A stretch of 11,038 nucleotides of DNA from Candidatus Izemoplasma sp. (GTDB lineage Bacteria; Bacillota_I; Bacilli_A; Izemoplasmatales; Izemoplasmataceae), in NCBI GenBank assembly GCA_007123975.1, contig SLFZ01000023.1, positions 1-11,038 of the forward strand, written 5' to 3'. This document shows positions 6,583 to 11,038 of the stretch, in pieces. The translations under genes were made by a program, and so were the position numbers. Every line of letters starts with the position of its first letter. Position 1 is the stretch's first letter. The notes under the pieces were generated by a model. That model did no database searches, was not told where the DNA came from, and saw only the letters and a list, made by a program, of their open reading frames with translations.

Positions 6583-7875
6583 ATGCGAATGGTCGACATC
6601 ATCGAAAAAAAGCGCGACAACAAACCGCTCTCAAAAAAAGAGATAACCCATTTCATTGAAGGCTATGTGCGTGATCGAATTCCCGATTACCAAGCAAGCG
6701 CACTCTTAATGGCCATCTATTTTAACGGCATGTCTGATGATGAAGCCACCTTCCTCACCGAAGCCATGTTGCAAAGCGGCGATCGCATCGATTTGTCGGC
6801 GATTGACGGCAAGAAGGTTGACAAGCATTCGACCGGCGGCGTCGGCGATAAAACGACGCTGGTGCTCGGTCCGCTTGTGGCATCGTGTGGCGCGAAATTC
6901 GCAAAACTCTCAGGCCGAGGCCTTGGCCACACCGGCGGCACGCTCGATAAACTCGAAAGCATCTCAGGGTTCAACATCAACCTAGACAACGACGTGTTCG
7001 TCGATCAAGTCAATAAACTGAACATCGCCGTGGCCGGTCAAACGAGCAAACTTGCGCCTGCCGATAAAATGCTCTATGCGTTGCGCGACGTGACCGGCAC
7101 CGTCCCGAGCATTCCTTTAATCGCGAGTTCCATCATGAGTAAAAAGCTCGCCTCCGGCGCCGATGTCATTGTGCTCGATGTAAAAATAGGCGAGGGAGCT
7201 TTTATGAAAACCCTTGATGACGCACGTAAACTCAGTCGTTTAATGGTGAAAATCGGGAAAAACTTCAACAAGAAGGTTATTGCCTTTATCACCGACATGA
7301 GTGAACCCCTGGGCAACGCCGTCGGCAACAAACTCGAGGTCATTGAAGCGATTCGGACGATGCAAGGCAATGGTCCGAGCGACCTGCAAAAACTTTCCAC
7401 GGAAATCGGCAGCTACCTCGTGCACCATGCGGGCATCACAGAAACCTTGAAAGACGCAAGAAAGCTGATTGAAAAGAAAATTGCCTCGCTCGAAGCGAAC
7501 GACAAGTTCAAAGAACTCATCGAAGCGCAAGGCGGCACGCTTCCCGACTTAAACGATTACATCCACACCCGCGATCTCATCGCTGTTAAGAGCGAGGAAA
7601 GTGGCTTTGTGGAAAAACTGAACGCCTTGGAGATCGGCCTTGCGGCGATGCGCCTTGGGGCTGGCCGCGAAACCAAAGACGACCAAATCGACACCGACGT
7701 CGGCATCGTTCTCAATAAAAAAGTTGGCGACAAAGTTGATGAAGGCGACGTCTTGGCCTATATCTACAACAACAAAGACGACATCACCGACGAAGTCAAA
7801 ATGGTGCTCGGCGCCTACACCATCGTCGAACACGCCGTTGAAAAACAACCGCTAATCTTAGAAATCATCGAATAA
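6583..7875 (+). CDS. pdp: Pyrimidine-nucleoside phosphorylase
   Basis: A 430-residue PyNP of the thymidine/pyrimidine phosphorylase family. It splits uridine, thymidine and deoxyuridine with phosphate to the base plus (deoxy)ribose-1-phosphate, in salvage or sugar recovery. The phosphate site K-H-S-T-G-G-V-G-D-K is at 81-90. The family signature S-G-R-G-L-G-H-T-G-G-T-L-D is at 110-122. Base-binding Arg168, Ser183 and Lys187 lie at the positions numbered for the Geobacillus enzyme. Lys108 just before the signature is typical of PyNP, where strict thymidine phosphorylases differ; this point is from memory. The C-terminal alpha/beta domain contains G-A-G-R-E-T-K-D-D near 369-377. The ATG at 6583 follows AGAAGGAG, 25 nt after plsC. 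It ends with two successive TAA codons just before the operon terminator. Confidence 0.96.
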   Translation: MRMVDIIEKKRDNKPLSKKEITHFIEGYVRDRIPDYQASALLMAIYFNGMSDDEATFLTEAMLQSGDRIDLSAIDGKKVDKHSTGGVGDKTTLVLGPLVASCGAKFAKLSGRGLGHTGGTLDKLESISGFNINLDNDVFVDQVNKLNIAVAGQTSKLAPADKMLYALRDVTGTVPSIPLIASSIMSKKLASGADVIVLDVKIGEGAFMKTLDDARKLSRLMVKIGKNFNKKVIAFITDMSEPLGNAVGNKLEVIEAIRTMQGNGPSDLQKLSTEIGSYLVHHAGITETLKDARKLIEKKIASLEANDKFKELIEAQGGTLPDLNDYIHTRDLIAVKSEESGFVEKLNALEIGLAAMRLGAGRETKDDQIDTDVGIVLNKKVGDKVDEGDVLAYIYNNKDDITDEVKMVLGAYTIVEHAVEKQPLILEIIE

Positions 7876-7879
7876 TAAG

Positions 7880-7907
7880 GCAACCGCTGAATGGCGGTTG
7901 CTTTTTT
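7880..7907 (+). terminator. Intrinsic terminator of the thyA-pdp unit
   Basis: GCAACCGC (7880-7887) pairs perfectly with GCGGTTGC (7894-7901) around a 6-nt loop, followed by six T. It closes the transcript right after the double stop of pdp. Confidence 0.93.
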
Positions 7908-7921
7908 CATGTGAATCGACC

Positions 7922-7950
7922 TTGCGAGTGCAAGGAAAGCCACGTATAAT
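7922..7950 (+). promoter_or_regulatory. Promoter of the channel-like gene
   Basis: TTGCGA (7922-7927), a 17-nt spacer and a perfect TATAAT (7945-7950). The expected start near 7957 gives a leader of about 24 nt. Confidence 0.8.
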
Positions 7951-7966
7951 GAGGGTAGAACCACCG

Positions 7967-7972
7967 AGGAGG
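7967..7972 (+). promoter_or_regulatory. Strong Shine-Dalgarno with two adjacent start codons
   Basis: AGGAGG lies 5 nt before GTG 7978 and 8 nt before ATG 7981. The spacing and codon favour ATG 7981; the alternative adds one residue only. Confidence 0.75.
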
Positions 7973-7980
7973 TAGCCGTG

Positions 7981-9783
7981 ATGAAGCGATTCAAGGACGC
8001 GCGTTCAAAGTTAAGCGTGCAAACCTTTAAACACCCGCGTATCTTTATTATTTTGACGATGGTGGCCATCAACGTCGTCATCTTGATTATCGCTGCGCTT
8101 GTTGCCGTCGCCATTGACAATGATTTCACCAACGTCATCACCGCGTTCACCGATGGCAGCGTGAAGTGGATGCTGACGCCGAATGCGATTCTAACGATTG
8201 AGGACCCAGCCACGCTAGCCCTTGCGGTCGGGGTGCTAATCATCGGCCTCGTGCTCTTTTCGGGAACGATCATCGCCCTGACCACCAACACGTTGAAGTC
8301 GTACTTTGATAAAAAACAAGCCGGCAGCGGCAAAGTCTACCTTGAAGACCACATCGTCGTCCTTAACTGGAATCAAAAAATTCCTGCGTTGGTTGCCGAT
8401 CTGCTGTATGTGAAAAGTCGCCAGGTGACGGTCATCATTCTCTCCGATGTCGACAAGTCCACTGCCGAGCGGCAATTGCGCGACGCCATCGACAAAACCG
8501 GCGCCACCAAAGCGATGCGTGCCAACCTAAACGTCCTTGTGAAAACCGGTGATCCCTTGCTCAAAGCCGATTTGGAAGATGTTTCGATCGGTGAGGCCCG
8601 CGCGATTTTGGTGATGAACAAAGAGTTTCCACCCGATGCTGGAGGCGTCGCGAAAAGCGACCTCAACATTTTAAAGATTATCCTCAGCATCGCGCAGTTG
8701 GACTTGGAGCGTAAGCCGAACCTCGTCGCGGAAATCAAGGATGCTCGCACCAAAGAGAAACTCGAAACCATGAATCGCGTGGTTGATCGCTTACGCGGGT
8801 ACACCATCTTGCCGATTTGCTTCGATCGACGGCTTGGCCAAATCATTGCCCAAACCATCGTCGAACGAACCATGGAAGACGTCTATCTCGCCCTTTTCTC
8901 GTTTTCCGGAAGCGAAGCCTACCACGTGAAAGACGCCACCTTTGACGATGTGCTCACGCATCACAACCATGCGGTACCGCTTGCGCAGATGGGCGATGAC
9001 GTTTACGTGCTCGCCGACAACGACAAAGACAAGGCATTGCGCACAGACGCGATAGTAACGCCTGAAAAAATCACCATGAAACTGCTCGATGAGGCATGCA
9101 TCGACGATGTGTACATCGTTGGCGACAACAACAAACTGCCCTTCGTTCTCGACGCATTTAAAGCTTATGAACGACTCTACGGAAGCGCATTTCACGCCTC
9201 ACACTTACCGTATGAAGCCCTCGATGATTTAATTGCTGAAGTCAACGACAAGAGCACGCCGGCAACGATTTTGCTGTTGAGTGAAGATGAGGCCGACACA
9301 GACGCCCTTGACGCCCGTGTCATCGATGCGCTGATTCGTCTTGAGAGCGCGTTGCCAAGTGAGAAGCGGCACATCATCGTCGAGTTACTCGACCCTCGTA
9401 ACGACCGTCTCATCAAAAACTTTAATATTGAAAATACCATCATCAGCAACAAACTCATTTCACTGATGTTATCAAAGATTGCCCTGTTCCCAGAAACGGC
9501 CTCGTTCTACGATAACCTTCTAACCATTGAACCAAGCGCCGAAGGAAAAGACGATTATGCCATCGTCGTCCATCGCGCCAGCGATCTCTTTAAGCTGCCC
9601 TTCCCGTGGCGTTTAACATCGACGAAACAGTTCATCGTTAACGTGTACCATGCCAGCCGCAAACGCCTCATGCCGATGGGGCTTGTCAAAGGCCATGAGG
9701 TGCACCTATTCGAAGGCGATTTGCATGCCGACACACCATGCGTCGTCGACGCCGACGACCGTGTTATTCTGATGAAACTTTAA
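7981..9783 (+). CDS. CASTOR/POLLUX-type ion-channel-like protein with RCK domains
   Basis: A 600-residue protein with the layout of the bacterial CASTOR/POLLUX/SYM8 family: two membrane helices (about 20-45 and 77-103) and then a large cytoplasmic gating part. The first RCK/Rossmann-like unit starts at H-I-V-V-L-N-W-N-Q-K (124-133). It contains the family-typical T-G-D-P-L-L-K-A-D-L-E near 189-199, with A-R-A-I-L-V-M after it. A second unit begins near D-D-V-Y-I-V-G-D-N-N-K (375-385) and includes I-I-S-N-K-L-I-S-L-M-L near 487-497, another family hallmark. A C-terminal TrkA-C-like stretch ends near 580. No T-x-G-[YF]-G potassium filter exists between the helices, and the first nucleotide-loop glycine is Asn129. 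The protein may gate cations at the cytoplasmic membrane, but ion, ligand and even channel activity are inference. It has its own promoter, and a VOC gene follows 12 nt later. Confidence 0.8.
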   Translation: MKRFKDARSKLSVQTFKHPRIFIILTMVAINVVILIIAALVAVAIDNDFTNVITAFTDGSVKWMLTPNAILTIEDPATLALAVGVLIIGLVLFSGTIIALTTNTLKSYFDKKQAGSGKVYLEDHIVVLNWNQKIPALVADLLYVKSRQVTVIILSDVDKSTAERQLRDAIDKTGATKAMRANLNVLVKTGDPLLKADLEDVSIGEARAILVMNKEFPPDAGGVAKSDLNILKIILSIAQLDLERKPNLVAEIKDARTKEKLETMNRVVDRLRGYTILPICFDRRLGQIIAQTIVERTMEDVYLALFSFSGSEAYHVKDATFDDVLTHHNHAVPLAQMGDDVYVLADNDKDKALRTDAIVTPEKITMKLLDEACIDDVYIVGDNNKLPFVLDAFKAYERLYGSAFHASHLPYEALDDLIAEVNDKSTPATILLLSEDEADTDALDARVIDALIRLESALPSEKRHIIVELLDPRNDRLIKNFNIENTIISNKLISLMLSKIALFPETASFYDNLLTIEPSAEGKDDYAIVVHRASDLFKLPFPWRLTSTKQFIVNVYHASRKRLMPMGLVKGHEVHLFEGDLHADTPCVVDADDRVILMKL

Positions 9784-9788
9784 GGAGG
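9782..9788 (+). promoter_or_regulatory. Shine-Dalgarno overlapping the upstream stop codon
   Basis: The TAA of the channel-like gene (9781-9783) supplies the first bases of AAGGAGG, placed 7 nt before ATG 9796. This fixes the VOC start and indicates that the two genes are cotranscribed and probably coupled. Confidence 0.8.
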
Positions 9789-9795
9789 ATTCGCG

Positions 9796-10146
9796 ATGAT
9801 TGATGTGATCCATTTTTACCGGGTCGAAGACCTTGACGCTGTCAGTCACTTTTATGGTGAGGTACTTGATTTACCGCTTGATAAAGACCAAGGCGTTTGT
9901 TTGATTTACGATTGCCACGGCCACGGCAAAATCGGCTTCTGCACACACCACCCTAAACAACCAGCTCAGGCCACGTGCATCACTTTTGTTTACGACACCC
10001 AAGAAGCCGTTGATGCGATGCATGCAAAGGTGAAGCCCCATGTGAAATCGCTCGGCGAGCCCACGGTCAATGAGCAATTCCGCATCTACCATTTCTTTGC
10101 GCGAGACCACGCCGGGCTAACGCTTGAGTTCCAAGTGTTTTTATAA
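9796..10146 (+). CDS. Small VOC/glyoxalase-fold protein
   Basis: A 116-residue protein of the vicinal oxygen chelate (glyoxalase/bleomycin-resistance/dioxygenase) superfamily. Two beta-alpha-beta-beta-beta units are recognisable. The first runs from F-Y-R-V-E-D-L-D-A-V-S-H-F-Y-G-E-V-L (7-24). The second begins near I-T-F-V-Y-D-T-Q-E-A-V-D-A-M (62-75) and ends in the typical G-L-T-L-E-F-Q-V-F (107-115). The C-terminal Glu111 matches a metal ligand of the fold. The expected first-strand histidine is one residue off (His6, with Ile5 aligned), and the usual His opening the second unit appears as Cys61, so metal binding is uncertain. The substrate cannot be told. It follows the channel-like gene by 12 nt with a strong ribosome site, so it belongs to the same transcript, although no functional link is known. 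Confidence 0.8.
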   Translation: MIDVIHFYRVEDLDAVSHFYGEVLDLPLDKDQGVCLIYDCHGHGKIGFCTHHPKQPAQATCITFVYDTQEAVDAMHAKVKPHVKSLGEPTVNEQFRIYHFFARDHAGLTLEFQVFL

Positions 10147-10152
10147 GCTGAA

Positions 10153-10174
10153 ACGCAAGGGATTTTCCTTGCGT
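10153..10174 (+). terminator. Hairpin after the VOC gene, possible weak terminator
   Basis: ACGCAAGG (10153-10160) pairs perfectly with CCTTGCGT (10167-10174) around GATTTT. No T-tract follows directly; TTTT comes 6 nt later (10181-10184). The 3' arm contains the likely -35 of the thiT promoter, so the hairpin could be a weak terminator or a dual-use element. Confidence 0.45.
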
Positions 10175-10196
10175 ATCGCCTTTTATCTGTTATAAT
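10169..10196 (+). promoter_or_regulatory. Promoter of the TPP riboswitch-thiT transcript
   Basis: TTGCGT (10169-10174), a 16-nt spacer and TATAAT (10191-10196) with the extended TGT upstream. Transcription would begin near 10203, a few bases before the aptamer. Confidence 0.78.
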
Positions 10197-10207
10197 ATTA
10201 TCGTCGA

Positions 10208-10303
10208 ACAAAACAGGGGAGCTCGGTGAACCGGGCTGAGAATATTCTTGATACGAGAATAGACCCGACCTGATCTGGGTAATGCCAGCGTAGGAACGTT
10301 TTT
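10208..10303 (+). promoter_or_regulatory. TPP (THI-box) riboswitch aptamer
   Basis: The RNA binds thiamine pyrophosphate and represses thiT when it is plentiful. Conserved blocks are present in order. GGGGAGC is at 10216-10222. P2 pairs AGCTCGG (10220-10226) with CCGGGCT (10231-10237). The core G-C-T-G-A-G-A is at 10235-10241. P3 pairs ATTCT (10244-10248) with AGAAT (10256-10260), followed by ACCC. The pyrophosphate-side block GACCTGATCTGGGTAATG starts at 10267, followed by CCAGCGTAGGAA (10285-10296), where P5 is CTGG/CCAG. P1 is short and A/U-rich, pairing AAAAC (10210-10214) with GTTTT (10298-10302). The downstream gene, a thiamine transporter subunit, confirms the identity. Confidence 0.96.
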
Positions 10304-10311
10304 TCACGCAG

Positions 10312-10343
10312 GTTTTGTCTTCTGATCGGGACAAAACTTTTTT
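10312..10343 (+). terminator. Riboswitch-controlled terminator
   Basis: GTTTTGTC (10312-10319) pairs perfectly with GACAAAAC (10330-10337) around a 10-nt loop, followed by six T. Its 5' arm can instead pair with ACAAAAC at 10208-10214, the 5' strand of aptamer P1. TPP binding should therefore free the terminator arm and stop transcription before thiT. Confidence 0.92.
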
Positions 10344-10362
10344 CATGAAAAGGAGTGATACC

Positions 10363-10950
10363 ATGAGTGACAACACCCTTCCCAACCCCAAAAGCGAACG
10401 CACGCGTGCCATGACAGAAATCGCGATATTCGTCTCCTTTGCCTTCGTGTTGGAAGTCGCCTTCAAAATTTTCCCCTCGATGCCCCAAGGCGGATCCGTG
10501 AGCGTGTCGATGGTACCGATCATTGTGTTGACCTACCGCCGCGGCTTGCTTGCAGGCATCGGCGCCGGTTTGGCCTTTGGCTTGCTCAACGCCATTTTGT
10601 CCGGCTTTTTTGCCGCGCATTGGGCCTCGATTTTCTTTGATTACTTTTTTCCGGGCGCCGTTTGGGGCCTGAGCGCATTGCTTTTCCTGTGGCTCGGCCG
10701 CGACAAAACGACGCCGTTTGTCGTATCGGTCATCGTCGTCGGCCTCTTGCAGTTTGCCTTGCACTACGTATCGGGCATCCTCTTTTACGCAGAATTCGCT
10801 GGAGATACCCCCGTCTGGTTGTATTCACTAACATACAACGCCTGGTACATGGTGCCTTCGATTATCTTAAGCGCAATCGTCATCGTCTGGATTTGGAAGC
10901 GGTTAAAACCGATTCTTACCGAAGAACTCCTCAACCGCGACGTCTTTTAA
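10363..10950 (+). CDS. thiT: Thiamine transporter S-component ThiT (ECF type)
   Basis: A 195-residue, six-helix-like membrane protein that captures thiamine for an energy-coupling factor (ECF) transporter. The family-typical segment S-M-P-Q-G-G-S-V-S-V-S-M-V-P-I at 39-53 follows the first helix, then Y-R-R-G-L-L-A-G at 58-65. F-D-Y-F-F-P-G at 92-98, H-Y-V-S-G at 134-138 and Y-N-A-W-Y-M-V-P-S at 158-166 are the regions where ThiT proteins hold thiamine. The EcfA/EcfA'/EcfT energising subunits are not in the window, so a shared module encoded elsewhere is expected. ATG 10363 follows AAAGGAG at good spacing; the in-frame ATG at 10345 abuts the terminator T-tract and has no ribosome site. The transcript is controlled by the TPP riboswitch. 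Confidence 0.95.
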   Translation: MSDNTLPNPKSERTRAMTEIAIFVSFAFVLEVAFKIFPSMPQGGSVSVSMVPIIVLTYRRGLLAGIGAGLAFGLLNAILSGFFAAHWASIFFDYFFPGAVWGLSALLFLWLGRDKTTPFVVSVIVVGLLQFALHYVSGILFYAEFAGDTPVWLYSLTYNAWYMVPSIILSAIVIVWIWKRLKPILTEELLNRDVF

Positions 10951-10972
10951 ACGCCTCCCTGTTTGTCGACAC

Positions 10973-10993
10973 GCCGCCCTCGGGCGGCTTTTT
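10973..10993 (+). terminator. Intrinsic terminator after thiT
   Basis: GCCGCC (10973-10978) pairs with GGCGGC (10983-10988) around a CTCG loop, followed by five T. It is compact and very G/C-rich. Confidence 0.93.
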
Positions 10994-10995
10994 CT

Positions 10996-11026
10996 TTGCA
11001 CGGAGCGATCATTTTTGGTGTATAAT
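10996..11026 (+). promoter_or_regulatory. Promoter of the gene beyond the window
   Basis: A perfect TATAAT at 11021-11026 lies after the thiT terminator. TTGCAC (10996-11001) is a possible -35 with a long 19-nt spacer. No coding sequence for it is inside the window. Confidence 0.55.
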
Positions 11027-11038
11027 GAAACTATACCA

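Noticed and set aside
7815..8333. A 172-residue minus-strand open frame opposite the start of the channel-like gene
   Set aside because: It crosses the pdp terminator and the channel promoter, has low-complexity composition and lies opposite a clear coding region.
10315..10362. Earlier start of ThiT, including ATG 10345
   Set aside because: This would translate through the terminator hairpin; the AAAGGAG site is positioned for ATG 10363.
1..11038. Mycoplasma-type code with TGA as tryptophan
   Set aside because: TGA ends five genes at plausible family lengths (579, 1864, 4290, 5265, 5735) and no conserved tryptophan is written TGA.
1..11038. Insertion sequences, CRISPR arrays, tRNA/rRNA genes or a defence island
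   Set aside because: I saw no transposase or phage motif, no spaced direct repeats, no tRNA-like cloverleaf and no nuclease or restriction genes on reading both strands. This was by eye, so a degenerate remnant could be missed.

Overview
The window suggests a Gram-positive-type bacterium of the Bacillota/Mycoplasmatota (Mollicutes-relative) group with near-balanced base composition. The evidence is strong AGGAGG-type ribosome binding sites, many TATAAT -10 boxes (three as the exact 9-mer TGGTATAAT), intrinsic terminators with T-tracts, a YmfF/YmfH-type peptidase pair and a TPP-riboswitch-controlled ThiT. Five genes end in TGA and tryptophan is written TGG, so this is the standard bacterial code and not the Mycoplasma code. 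The finer taxonomic guess (for example an Izemoplasma/Acholeplasma relative) is inference only.

Layout. (1) Positions 1-1864 hold the end of one M16-family zinc-peptidase-like gene and a complete second one, overlapping by 14 nt. They resemble the ymfF-ymfH pair. (2) A convergent monoacylglycerol-lipase-like alpha/beta hydrolase (2813-1878, minus) meets them at a shared hairpin that contains the ymfH stop and abuts the lipase stop. (3) A divergent promoter pair separates the lipase from a DUF3137-like membrane protein (2939-3772), followed by a terminator. (4) A short single-stranded DNA-binding protein without the acidic C-terminal tip (3940-4290) has its own terminator. (5) A tight four-gene unit, thyA-dfrA-plsC-pdp (4399-7875), runs from a strong extended -10 promoter to a strong terminator. 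It combines dTMP synthesis, recycling of the dihydrofolate made by ThyA, a lysophosphatidate acyltransferase and pyrimidine-nucleoside phosphorolysis. (6) A CASTOR/POLLUX-type two-TM, RCK-containing channel-like protein (7981-9783) is followed 12 nt later by a small VOC/glyoxalase-fold protein. (7) A TPP riboswitch with a readable terminator/antiterminator switch precedes thiT, the substrate-binding subunit of an ECF thiamine transporter. The window closes with a terminator and the promoter of an unseen downstream gene.

Overall this is ordinary housekeeping chromosome. I see no mobile element, phage gene, CRISPR array, tRNA or rRNA, and no convincing undescribed defence or biosynthetic system. 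The points most worth a second look are the channel-like protein with no canonical selectivity filter, the very compact riboswitch in which the 5' strand of P1 appears to double as the antiterminator, the overlapping stop-codon/terminator junction, and plsC embedded in a nucleotide operon. No gap between genes exceeds about 220 bases.
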